From: Stigmatella aurantiaca DW4/3-1 | Lineage (GTDB): Bacteria; Myxococcota; Myxococcia; Myxococcales; Myxococcaceae | DNA: 64,000 bases | NCBI RefSeq assembly: GCF_000165485.1 | Contig: NC_014623.1 | Coordinates: forward strand, 6,466,893-6,530,892 | Direction of reading: 5' to 3' | In this document: in pieces, positions 42,151 to 50,591 of the stretch | Numbering within the stretch: the stretch's first letter is position 1 | Layout: every line of letters starts with the position of its first letter | The notes under the pieces: model-generated | Told to the model about the DNA's origin: nothing | What the model saw: only the letters and a program-made list of their open reading frames with translations | The model's database searches: none | Translations under genes and position numbers: made by a program

Positions 42151-43479
42151 ATGAACCTTTCCTCTACCCTGCCGTCGCGTCGCATCTTGGTCATCGACGA
42201 CAACCCCTCCATCCACCAGGATTTCCAGAAAATCCTCACCCCTCCGGCCGAGAGCGCCTCGCTGGATGCGTTGGAATCCGCCCTCTTCGGCGCCGTCCCG
42301 ATGCGCAGCGCGGCGCCCTCCTACCCTTTCGAGGTGGACTCGGCCTCCCAGGGCGAAGAGGGCCTGCAGCGGGTCCGGGAGTCGGTCCGCGAGGGCCAGC
42401 GCTACGCGGTGGCGTTCGTGGACGTCCGCATGCCGCCGGGCATGGACGGCGTGGAGACCACGGCGCGGCTGTGGGAAGAGGATGAAGACGTGCAGGTGGT
42501 GCTCTGCACGGCCTACTCGGACTACTCCTGGGAGGAGACGCGGCAACGGCTGGGGGCCACCCAGCGCCTGCTCATCCTGCGCAAGCCTTTCGACAACATC
42601 GAGGTGCGCCAGATGGCGCACGCGCTCACCGAGAAGTGGGAATTGGCGCAGCAGAACCGGTGCCGGCTGAAGGACTTGAACCAGGCCGTCTTAGCGCGGA
42701 CACGCGAGTTGGAGGCCGCCCACGCACGGCTGCGCCAGGAAATGGAAGACCGGGCGCGGCTGGAGGCCCGGCTTGCCCACGTCCAGCGCCTGGAAGCCCT
42801 GGGGCGGCTGGCCGCGGGCCTGGCACACGAGGTCAGCGGCCCCTTGGGCTTCGTGGGCGTCAACCTGAGCTACATCCGGGAGGCGCTGGAGGCGCTGGCC
42901 TCCGGCAAGCCGCTGGAGGACACGGCGGACCTGCTGGAAGCCTGCCGGGACGCGCTGCTGGGCACCGATCGCATCAAGCACATCGTCCAGGACGTGAAGC
43001 TCTTCGCGCGCGCGGACCGGAAGCCGGGAACGCCGGTGGACGTGCGCCGGGTGCTGGAGCAGTCCATCTCCATGGCCGGGGAGATGCTGGGCTCCCGGGT
43101 CCGGCTGGTGCGGGACTTCCACGAGGTCTCCCCCGTCTGGGCCAGCGAGCACGGCCTGGGCCAGGTCTTCCACAACCTGCTCGTGAACGCCGCGCACGCC
43201 TTGCCCGACACCCACCCCGAGCCTTGGGTCCGCGTCGCCACGCGCCAGCAGGGCCTCCACGTGGTGGTGGAGATCCAGGACAACGGCAGCGGCATCGCCC
43301 CCGAGAACCTCAGCCGCATCTTCGAGCCCTTCTTCACCACCAAGCCGGTGGGCTTGGGCACGGGACTGGGCCTGTCCATCTGCCACGGCATCATCACGGG
43401 CTTTGGGGGCAACATCACCGTGGACAGCAGCCCCGGCAAAGGCACCACCTTCCGCATTCAACTGCCCCTGCCGCCCTGA
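42151..43479 (+). CDS. Receiver-histidine kinase hybrid (REC-HisKA-HATPase)
   Basis: A 442-residue soluble two-component protein with the receiver at the N-terminus. The phosphoacceptor Asp is in VAFVDVRMPPGMDG and Lys in ILRKPFDN. A coiled coil (~175-220) precedes the H-box GLAHEVSGPLGFV, where Ser-Gly replaces the common Asn-Asn. N box QVFHNLLVNAAHAL, G1 EIQDNGSGI, F FEPFFTTK and G2 GLGTGLGLSI follow. It lacks membrane segments, so it probably takes phosphate from, or responds to, another kinase. No regulator gene is adjacent. Confidence 0.93.
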   Translation: MNLSSTLPSRRILVIDDNPSIHQDFQKILTPPAESASLDALESALFGAVPMRSAAPSYPFEVDSASQGEEGLQRVRESVREGQRYAVAFVDVRMPPGMDGVETTARLWEEDEDVQVVLCTAYSDYSWEETRQRLGATQRLLILRKPFDNIEVRQMAHALTEKWELAQQNRCRLKDLNQAVLARTRELEAAHARLRQEMEDRARLEARLAHVQRLEALGRLAAGLAHEVSGPLGFVGVNLSYIREALEALASGKPLEDTADLLEACRDALLGTDRIKHIVQDVKLFARADRKPGTPVDVRRVLEQSISMAGEMLGSRVRLVRDFHEVSPVWASEHGLGQVFHNLLVNAAHALPDTHPEPWVRVATRQQGLHVVVEIQDNGSGIAPENLSRIFEPFFTTKPVGLGTGLGLSICHGIITGFGGNITVDSSPGKGTTFRIQLPLPP

Positions 43480-43644
43480 ACCCCGTGGGCGCGGCCGGTG
43501 GCCACCCGACGCCGCAAGGCCCTGAAAAGGGCCTTCCCACGCCTGCCCGCCTGCTGTGAGCGTCCAATTCATACTGCTGGTGCGGCAGATCTTTCCGACG
43601 CGAACTTCAGCTCAGGCCCATTTCCAGGTAATCCTTGGGGCTGC

Positions 43645-45015
43645 GTGCGTCTTCCATTCTTTCTTGTCCTGATCTGCGCCGGCTGTGCCGTGCGTCCCGT
43701 CCACACCGTTCCCGCGGCGACGCTCCCGGGACTTGCTGGCGCGGACACCACCGCCGCGGTGCCCATGCCCCCGCCTCCGGGAGAGCCCCTTCCCGCGCAG
43801 GAAGAGGACGCGGCCCCCGCCAGCCCTGGCGCCACCGCCTCGGTGGATTCCGCCTCACCGCCCGCCCAGGAGCCCCTGGCCTCGGAGCAAACCTCCGCGG
43901 CCGCGGAGGACGATGAGGACGACGAAGACGAGGCCGGCGGGGAAGAGGGCGACGAGGGAGAGGCCAGCGAGGCCGCCGCGAACCCCGGCGTCCCAGGGCT
44001 GCTGTACACCGCGGACCTGAGCGATGAAGAGCTGAAGCGGCGGTGGAAGGACGAGCCCCAGTCCCTCGGATCGGTGTCCGTCGGCTTCGTCGAGAGTGGC
44101 CGGTTGGTGAACGGCGTGCGCTTTCCGGACGGCGGGCAGGACTGGATCGTCGTCTCCCCGGAGAAGACCTACGCCACCGAAGAGACCATCACCTACCTCA
44201 GCCAGGTCATCCGCGCGGTCCGCGCCGCCCTTCCGGACGCGCCCCCGCTGCGCGTGAATCAGATCAGCGCGAAGGAGGGTGGCTACATGCGTCCCCACAA
44301 GAGCCACCAGAGCGGCCGGGACGTGGACCTGGGCTTCTACTACCCCACCGCGGAGCCGATCCGGGCCCGGGATCGCGAGAACCACATCCACCTGGCGCGG
44401 AACTGGGCCCTCGTGAAGGCGCTCCTGGCCCACGCCGACGTGCAGCTCATCCTGGTCGACCGCCGCGTCCAGAAGGTGCTCTACGAGTACGCGCTGAAGA
44501 GCGGTGAGGACAAGGCGTGGCTCGACTCGTTGTTCCACGCGGGATTCCAGTCGCTCATCCGCCACGCGCGCGGGCACCGGGACCACTTCCACGTGCGGTT
44601 CTTCAGCCCGCGGGCCCAGGAACTGGGACGCCGCCTCGCCCCGCTCCTCGCGCTGCAACCGGAGCAGAACATCGCCATGCACCGGGTCCGCTCGGGGGAC
44701 ACGCTCGGCGCCATCGCCTTGCGCTACAACTCCACCGTGAACGGGCTGCGCAAGTCCAACCACCTCCGGGGCAACCTGCTGCGCATCGGCCAGGTGCTCT
44801 CGGTTCCCCTGCGCGGGCCCTGCACGCGCTGCCCCGTGCCCCCCCCCTTCGTGGTGCCCCCCCGGCGCCTGGCCGCGGTCACCGCGCCGGAGAACACCCT
44901 CACGGCCGGGAAGCAGGAGCACGCAGCCCCCTCCGCCGAAGAGCCGGAGGAGACCCCCGCCCGCGAGGAGCCGAAGCCGCAGAGCCCCACCGTCGTGGGG
45001 ACTCCGACGTCCTGA
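43645..45015 (+). CDS. MepA-type murein endopeptidase lipoprotein with LysM domain
   Basis: Secreted peptidase M74-like enzyme, about 456 residues. Signal FFLVLICAGC is a lipobox; I choose the in-frame GTG at 43645, since the frame from 43498 has a long tail before the signal. An acidic Pro/Ala/Glu-rich linker (~30-115) precedes the catalytic domain with zinc ligands in HKSHQSGRDVDLGFYY and GHRDHFHVRF, typical of penicillin-insensitive D,D-endopeptidases. A LysM module (HRVRSGDTLGAIALRYNSTV) follows, then a Pro-rich tail. Acts on peptidoglycan cross-links in periplasm or prey wall. Confidence 0.9.
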   Translation: MRLPFFLVLICAGCAVRPVHTVPAATLPGLAGADTTAAVPMPPPPGEPLPAQEEDAAPASPGATASVDSASPPAQEPLASEQTSAAAEDDEDDEDEAGGEEGDEGEASEAAANPGVPGLLYTADLSDEELKRRWKDEPQSLGSVSVGFVESGRLVNGVRFPDGGQDWIVVSPEKTYATEETITYLSQVIRAVRAALPDAPPLRVNQISAKEGGYMRPHKSHQSGRDVDLGFYYPTAEPIRARDRENHIHLARNWALVKALLAHADVQLILVDRRVQKVLYEYALKSGEDKAWLDSLFHAGFQSLIRHARGHRDHFHVRFFSPRAQELGRRLAPLLALQPEQNIAMHRVRSGDTLGAIALRYNSTVNGLRKSNHLRGNLLRIGQVLSVPLRGPCTRCPVPPPFVVPPRRLAAVTAPENTLTAGKQEHAAPSAEEPEETPAREEPKPQSPTVVGTPTS

Positions 45016-45018
45016 CGC

Positions 45019-46140
45019 TCAGGCCTGGCGGACCAGCGACCAGCGCGACACATCCCACGGTACGCGTTGGTCGGTGGCCATCCACGCCGCGATGCGGCCC
45101 AGCAGCACGGTGAACTTGAACCCGTGCCCGCTCAGCCCTCCCAGCACCGTCACCCGCGGCTCGCCGGGCAGGGAGGTCACCACGAAGTCGTGGTCCGGCG
45201 TCATCGTGTAGAGGCAGACCTTCTCGAGCACCACGCGCGGTGACAGCCCCGGAAGGTGCGCCGCGCAAGCCCGGCGCAGCGGCTCCCGGTCCTCCTCGTG
45301 GATGCTCCGATCGACCCGCTCGGGTTCGGTGGGCGCCCCCGGCTCGTGCCAGGCCACCTTCACGCCCGGCGCCTCCCCGTCATGAGGAAAGCCATAGAAG
45401 TTCGTGGCGAAGTCGATCCACACCGGGAACCGGCCCACGCCAAACCCGGCGAGCGGCGCCACGGACTCGAAGTGGCAATACACCTGCCGGGTCACCGTGA
45501 ACGGAAGCGAGACGAACCGCGACAGCAGCCGCGCCGTCCAGGGGCCCGCCGAGACGATCAGCCGGTCGAACCCGAGCACCTCGCCCCCTTCCAGCACGAG
45601 GGCCACGGAATCCGCACGCGGCTCGATGGACACCACCCGGGCCCCCGCGCGTACCTGCGCACCGTGTGCCTCGGCCAGGCGAAGGTTGGCGCGCACGCAG
45701 GCGGAGGCCCGGAGAAAGCCCGCCTCCGGCTCGAACACCGCCGACTCCCCCGGCAGCAGCCGGAACTCGGGAAACCGCCTCGCACACGCGGCCGGGTCCA
45801 ATTCCTCGAACGGAACGCGGTGGTCCCCCAAGGCCTTGCGGATGGCCGCCATCTCCGGGTGCTCCGAGGGGCCAAAGAACAGCCCTCCCGTCCGGAGAAA
45901 CAATGGCTCTCCCGCCTCCCGCTCCAGCTCATCCCAGAGCGGGTACGCCGCACCCATCAGCGCCGTATAGAGCCCATCCGCATAGGTCTTCCGGATGATG
46001 CGCGACGTCCCATACGAGCTGCCGCGATCATGATCGGGGACGAACTGCTCCACCACCGTGACGGCGTGCCCCTCGCGCGCGAGGAACCGCGCCGCCGCAC
46101 TGCCCACGCCTCCAGCACCAAGCACCGCGATGCGCGCCAT
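45019..46140 (-). CDS. SolA/monomeric sarcosine oxidase-like flavoenzyme
   Basis: A 373-residue FAD oxidase acting on N-methyl amino acids in known relatives (N-methyltryptophan or sarcosine oxidase). Rossmann VLGAGGVGSAAARFLAREG opens the protein; GSSYGTSRIIRK is a family motif; the Cys in VCLYTMTPDHDF aligns with the residue that bonds FAD covalently; GGLSGHGFKF is the C-terminal flavin block. The stop is only four bases from that of the convergent endopeptidase, and it is followed upstream by a GST gene at 7 bases, suggesting an operon GST-SolA. Substrate not assigned. Confidence 0.92.
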   Translation of the reverse strand: MARIAVLGAGGVGSAAARFLAREGHAVTVVEQFVPDHDRGSSYGTSRIIRKTYADGLYTALMGAAYPLWDELEREAGEPLFLRTGGLFFGPSEHPEMAAIRKALGDHRVPFEELDPAACARRFPEFRLLPGESAVFEPEAGFLRASACVRANLRLAEAHGAQVRAGARVVSIEPRADSVALVLEGGEVLGFDRLIVSAGPWTARLLSRFVSLPFTVTRQVYCHFESVAPLAGFGVGRFPVWIDFATNFYGFPHDGEAPGVKVAWHEPGAPTEPERVDRSIHEEDREPLRRACAAHLPGLSPRVVLEKVCLYTMTPDHDFVVTSLPGEPRVTVLGGLSGHGFKFTVLLGRIAAWMATDQRVPWDVSRWSLVRQA

Positions 46141-46147
46141 GACCCCC

Positions 46148-46819
46148 TCACTTCATCAGTTCGTAAGGCCCACCCTTTTGCAGGGCACGCTGATAGGCCG
46201 GACGGGCATGAATGCGCTCCGCGAAAGCCCAGAGCTTGGGCCGGCTGGCATCCAACCCAGCCCGCGACACCGCCGCCTCCACCGGAAAACTCATCTGGAT
46301 GTCCGCGGCGGTGAATTCTTCGCCCGCGAACCACGTGCTCTTGCTCAGCTCGCCCTCCATGAAGTCCAGGTGGAGCTTGATTTGGGGACCGACGAACGAG
46401 TCCTGTAGCTTGGCGGCCACCCCCTGGACGATGGGACGCACGAAGAAGGGCACGGGAGCGCTCCGGATGCGCGAGACAATCAGCCCCATTAACAAGGGAG
46501 GCATGGCCGAGCCCTCGGCATAATGCATCCAGTAGCTGTGCCGCAGGCTCTCGGGGCTGCCGGGCGCAGGCTTCAAACGGCCTTGCCCATACCGCTCGAC
46601 GAGGTACTCGATGATCGCGCCGGACTCGGCGAGGGTCTGCCCGCCATCGGTGATGACCGGTGACTTTCCGAGGGGATGGACGGCCTTCAAGGAAGGCGGC
46701 GCCAACATCGTCTGGGGGTCACGCTCGTAACGCTTCACCTCGTACTCGACGCCCAGCTCCTCCAGGAGCCAGAGCACGCGCTGGGAGCGGGAGTTGTTGA
46801 GGTGGTGAACGAGGATCAT
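46148..46819 (-). CDS. Glutathione S-transferase family protein
   Basis: A 223-residue GST. The N-terminal thioredoxin-like domain has NNSRSQRVLWLLEELG with candidate catalytic Ser, cis-Pro in GKSPVI, and the glutathione-binding LAESGAIIEYL; the all-helical C-domain ends with FAERIHARPAYQRAL. Likely conjugates or reduces small electrophiles in the cytoplasm. ATG at 46819 is chosen by family N-terminus; the frame extends to 46852. It is divergent from the lactonase gene across 113 bases and seven bases ahead of the SolA-like gene. Confidence 0.92.
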   Translation of the reverse strand: MILVHHLNNSRSQRVLWLLEELGVEYEVKRYERDPQTMLAPPSLKAVHPLGKSPVITDGGQTLAESGAIIEYLVERYGQGRLKPAPGSPESLRHSYWMHYAEGSAMPPLLMGLIVSRIRSAPVPFFVRPIVQGVAAKLQDSFVGPQIKLHLDFMEGELSKSTWFAGEEFTAADIQMSFPVEAAVSRAGLDASRPKLWAFAERIHARPAYQRALQKGGPYELMK

Positions 46820-46932
46820 AAAACCGTGGCCTTTCCGGTGGACTTCGCGCAAGGGTCCGGCCCCCTAACACACCGCTGCCAAGAGCTGATACCAGAACGG
46901 CTCCACCCATCTTCCCAGGCTCTCATTCGTCC

Positions 46933-48126
46933 ATGACCCAACTGAAACTGACGCGCCGCCACTTCCTCTACCTCGCCGGGCTGGGCACCGCGGGAACGCT
47001 GCTGGCCTGCGATGACAAGGAGTCGCCTGGCAATGAGAACCCTGATCCGCCCAAGGAACTCTGGGTCTACGTGGGCACATACACCACGGGCCAGGAGAGC
47101 CAGGGCATCTACCTGTGCCGGCTGGACCTGGAGACCGGAGTCCTCCAACAGGTGGGCGTCACCCCGGGGGTGGCCGATCCCTCGTTCCTGGCCGTGGACA
47201 GCCAGCAGCGCTACCTCTACGCCGTCAACGAGCTGACGTCGTTCGAAGGCAAGCCCAGTGGCGCCGTGAGCGCCTTCGCCATCCATCCCGAGACCCACGC
47301 GCTGACCTTCATCAACCAGCAAGCCACCCAGGGCGGAGCCCCCTGCCACCTGGAGGTGGACGCGAAGGATGGGTTCGTGCTGGTGGCCAACTACGTCGGA
47401 GGGAACGTCGCCGTCCTGCCCCTTCAGGAAGGCGGCGGCCTCGGGCCCACTGTCGACGTGAAACAGCACGAAGGCTCAGGCCCCAACACGGACCGCCAGG
47501 AAGCGCCCCACGCCCATCAGGTCCGGCTGGATGCCACCCAGAAGTATGCCTTTGTCTCGGACCTGGGGACCGACAAGATCATGGTCTACCAGTTCGACGC
47601 CGGGCAGGGAAAGCTCACCCCCCATCAGCCCGCGTGGGTGGAGACCCAGCCCGGGGCAGGGCCTCGCCACCTGACCTTCCACCCCAACGGACGCTTCGCC
47701 TTCAACATCAACGAGCTGAACTCCACCCTCACCGCCTTTGCCTATGACAGCGCGCGGGGAACATTGACGCCGCTGCAAACCGTTTCGGCACTGCCCGAGG
47801 GATTCACCGGCGAGAGCTATTGCGCGGACATCCACGTCAGCCCCGATGGCCGGTTCCTCTACGGCTCGAACCGCGGCCACAACAGCATCGTCGTGTATGC
47901 CATTGGGCCTTCTGGACAGCTGACCTATGTGGAGCACGTGTCCACGCTCGGGCGTTGGCCGCGCAATTTCACCATCGATTCCACGGGCACCTTCCTGCTG
48001 GTGGCCAACCAACACACCCACTCCATCGTGACCTTCCGGAGAAATGCCGATACCGGAAAGCTGTCGCCGGTGGGACAACCCCTGGAGATCCCTGCTCCCG
48101 TTTGCCTGCTCTTGGTACCGGCATAG
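46933..48126 (+). CDS. Tat-exported lactonase family (seven-bladed propeller) lipoprotein
   Basis: Lactonase/Pgl-type beta-propeller of 397 residues. A twin-arginine signal TRRHFLYLAGLGTAG ends in a lipobox TLLAC, so it is folded before export and lipidated, unlike cytosolic 6-phosphogluconolactonase. Propeller motifs include WVYVGTYT, LAVDSQQRYLYAVNE, DLGTDKIMVYQFD, GPRHLTFHPNGRFAFNINEL and ADIHVSPDGRFLYGSNRGHN. Substrate outside the cell is unknown; the name lactonase should be read as a fold. Followed 39 bases later by an exported hydrolase. Confidence 0.92.
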   Translation: MTQLKLTRRHFLYLAGLGTAGTLLACDDKESPGNENPDPPKELWVYVGTYTTGQESQGIYLCRLDLETGVLQQVGVTPGVADPSFLAVDSQQRYLYAVNELTSFEGKPSGAVSAFAIHPETHALTFINQQATQGGAPCHLEVDAKDGFVLVANYVGGNVAVLPLQEGGGLGPTVDVKQHEGSGPNTDRQEAPHAHQVRLDATQKYAFVSDLGTDKIMVYQFDAGQGKLTPHQPAWVETQPGAGPRHLTFHPNGRFAFNINELNSTLTAFAYDSARGTLTPLQTVSALPEGFTGESYCADIHVSPDGRFLYGSNRGHNSIVVYAIGPSGQLTYVEHVSTLGRWPRNFTIDSTGTFLLVANQHTHSIVTFRRNADTGKLSPVGQPLEIPAPVCLLLVPA

Positions 48127-48165
48127 AATCGCACTCTAAACAATGTTCTCTCAAAAGGAGTCTCC

Positions 48166-49431
48166 ATGTCTCGTCTGGGTCTCGCGCTCATGGGATTCAT
48201 CGTGTGCGCACCTGCCTTCGCATTGCCCCCCCCACTGACCGAAGCGGAACAGCTCCGCTCCGTCACTTCGCCAGTCACGGTGACGCGTGAGCATGTCAGT
48301 GCTGATATTTATCACTATCAGTTCGAATTCCGTGCCGGTTCCACACCCAACGCACGCATCCGTGTCCATCGCATCGTCCGCGAGATCTCGCCATGGCGGC
48401 CCCGACCAACCTCGCGCGCGGTGATGCTGCTTCACGGCGACTTCGCCAACTTCGTGACCAACTTCGTGCCGGCGCTTGGCCATCCCGCCTCGCCGTCCCC
48501 AGGACTCGCCCCCTATCTGGTGTCCCGCGGCATCGACACCTGGGGCGTCGACCGGCGATGGACGCTTCCCACAGCGGACGGGGATGTCTCGGATCTGGGC
48601 GGAATGGGCATCGACCAGGCGCTCGGGGACACCGCCGCCGCGCTCGCCTTCGCGCGGGCGACCCGGGCCGTCACCGACCTGGATCCTGGCCGGATCGTGC
48701 TGGGCGGATTCTCGCATGGCGCCCAGCTCACCTACGCGTACGCCGCGGCGGACGGCCGCCATATCTCGGCGATCGCCGCGCTCGACATCTACTACGACAT
48801 CGCGCCCGAGGACGCTGACCTGCGGGCCCTGGCATGCGCCAATGCCGCGGCGGAACGCGACGCACTCGCCCAAGACGTGACCGACTCCGACAACAGCTTC
48901 TTCATCGCGGCGGGCGAGCTGGCCCGGAGCGCGCCCGATGAGACGTCGCCCCTGTTCCCCCCCTACACGAACCGCGGTGTCCTGCTCACGCTGTCAGGGA
49001 TGACCTACCTCTTTGCGCCATACACACCGCTGTACCACTTGAGCGCCCCCGTCCTCGACACAGAGGGCAACGTCACGGCGCTGCGCGAATCGTCCGAAGA
49101 CAGCGTGAGCGCATGGTTCGCCAGCGCGACGCCGCACCAGTCGATGCGGGAGGCCGCGGAGTTCGACGAGATCTGGTGCGGCACCGCTCAGAGACCCGGA
49201 CTCGCGAACATCCGTGTCCCGTTGTTCTACCTGGGCGCCGCGGGGGCGTTCGGTGAACACGGCCTGTACTCGACGACACGGGTGTCGTCAGCCGATGTCA
49301 CGGCACACGTCGTCCGTCGGTTCGGACCAGAGCGGGCCGCCGAGGACTTTGGCCACGGCGACCTCTTGTACGCAGCCGACGCGCCGACGCTCGCTTGGAA
49401 GCCTCTCGCTGCGTGGTTGCTACGCCACTGA
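48166..49431 (+). CDS. Exported alpha/beta hydrolase
   Basis: A 421-residue secreted hydrolase. Signal peptide MSRLGLALMGFIVCAPAFA; AAAGGAG before the ATG. Oxyanion region LLHGDFANF, nucleophile Ser183 in GGFSHGAQL, and a late His in DFGHGDLLY fit an alpha/beta hydrolase triad; acid candidate lies near LDIYYDIAPED. No lid type recognised. Probably an esterase or peptidase-like enzyme acting outside the inner membrane. 39 bases after the lactonase, so likely cotranscribed. Confidence 0.82.
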   Translation: MSRLGLALMGFIVCAPAFALPPPLTEAEQLRSVTSPVTVTREHVSADIYHYQFEFRAGSTPNARIRVHRIVREISPWRPRPTSRAVMLLHGDFANFVTNFVPALGHPASPSPGLAPYLVSRGIDTWGVDRRWTLPTADGDVSDLGGMGIDQALGDTAAALAFARATRAVTDLDPGRIVLGGFSHGAQLTYAYAAADGRHISAIAALDIYYDIAPEDADLRALACANAAAERDALAQDVTDSDNSFFIAAGELARSAPDETSPLFPPYTNRGVLLTLSGMTYLFAPYTPLYHLSAPVLDTEGNVTALRESSEDSVSAWFASATPHQSMREAAEFDEIWCGTAQRPGLANIRVPLFYLGAAGAFGEHGLYSTTRVSSADVTAHVVRRFGPERAAEDFGHGDLLYAADAPTLAWKPLAAWLLRH

Positions 49432-49483
49432 CGCTGCACGCAAGAACGCTGTGCGGGGCATGCAGTCCACTTGGGCGAAATGC

Positions 49484-49738
49484 TCAGTGAAGACACGTCT
49501 TCGTCGAGGGATCACACTCCAGACCGCTGTAACAGACGTTGTCCGCACAGCACCGCTGCTTGAAATACCCACAGCCCGGAGGAATCGGGGCGGCAGAGGC
49601 GCTTTCAGAGGCATTTGCCGCCACGGGAGTGGCTTCTGCCTCACCCGGGCTGGCGTCCTCTGGAGCCATGCCACCACAAGCGATGGCGGCAGTCATTCCC
49701 ATCCAAACACAGACACTTCTCAGAAGGCGCAGCGTCAT
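49484..49738 (-). CDS. Small Cys-rich lipoprotein
   Basis: An 84-residue secreted protein: lipobox TAAIAC, acidic Ala/Ser-rich spacer, then a C-terminal knot with six Cys (CGYFKQRCCADNVCYSGLEC and a final TKTC). AGGAGG before the ATG supports expression. The cysteine pattern resembles small disulfide knots. Function unknown. It is convergent with the hydrolase and precedes nothing in its own direction. Confidence 0.75.
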   Translation of the reverse strand: MTLRLLRSVCVWMGMTAAIACGGMAPEDASPGEAEATPVAANASESASAAPIPPGCGYFKQRCCADNVCYSGLECDPSTKTCLH

Positions 49739-49750
49739 CGAGAACTCCTC

Positions 49751-50413
49751 CTAACGAGGGTCCGAGGTGTTCGGCCTCGGAGGCATGAGCGCGGGAAGGT
49801 AACAGGCACCGTTCCAATCGTAAAAGCTCTCTCCGCAGGGAGGCGAGGCTTGAACAAATTCAACCCAGCACCCTCCGCGGATGTTGACATGGTTGCGAGG
49901 GCACGGCGGACGGCGCTGGCCCGGCAAAGGCCCCTTGGGCATGTCGAGGCTCAGTTCGCTGGGTTCAGCCGCTCGCACCTCGCTGCCCACCGGCAACTCG
50001 GCCGCGTCCGCCACACCCCCGGTTCCACCGTCCCGCATGCCAGAGGAAGGCGCCAAGAGCCCCTCCAAGCTCAAGCTCCCCGAGAGCAGAAAAAGAAGCC
50101 CGGCGGCCAAGGGAAGAAGAACCAGGGACCCAGGGTCTCCCTGGAGTGAAACAGCGGCCGAGGCCCCCCGGATGTCCGCGGGCTGGGTGGAACGGCCCGG
50201 GCCGAGCGGTTGGTCGGCTTCAGCCCCGGCACTGTCCGCCAAGGCCTCCATGGCGGCCGCCAGCTCGCCTGCACTGCCTCGGTCGTGGGGTCTGTCGGAA
50301 AGCATGCGGAGGATGAGGGCCTCCAAGGCGGGCAGCAGCGGTTTCAACTGGCTCGGAGGGACCAGCGCCTCCTGCGTGTCGCGCGCATCATCGCCTACGA
50401 TCGTCCATGGCAC
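49751..50413 (-). pseudogene. C-terminal remnant of a Ser/Thr protein kinase
   Basis: Residues ~20-60 (LLPALEALILRMLSDRPHDR and GSAGELAAAME) are the C-terminal helices of a Hanks-type kinase C-lobe. A linker, one membrane helix (GSLVLLPLAAGLLFLLSG) and a Cys-containing tail with IRGGCWVEF and GACYLPA follow, as in myxobacterial kinases. The ATP-binding lobe, HRD and DFG are absent. The open frame reaches only a TGA near 50457, and the first usable codon is GTG at 50413 with GGGAGG almost touching it, so this is probably a decayed kinase, though a translated tail protein is possible. Confidence 0.6.
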
Positions 50414-50591
50414 ACCTCCCAGTCCCCATCCCTCCCCTTCAGGTCTCTCAGTGCGTCAGCCCTTCTCCACAGGTTGGCTCACGCGACGAGAAGGACAATC
50501 CAAGGGAGCTTTTACAGTATATTCTTGAGTTTCACTTATTTCTCGCCTATTGATCCTCTCCGTCAAACGCAAAGCATGGAGGGAGCTGCTC

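Noticed and set aside
46933-48126. Naming the propeller protein 6-phosphogluconolactonase (pgl)
   Set aside because: Tat signal and lipobox put it outside the cytoplasm, away from phosphorylated sugar substrates.
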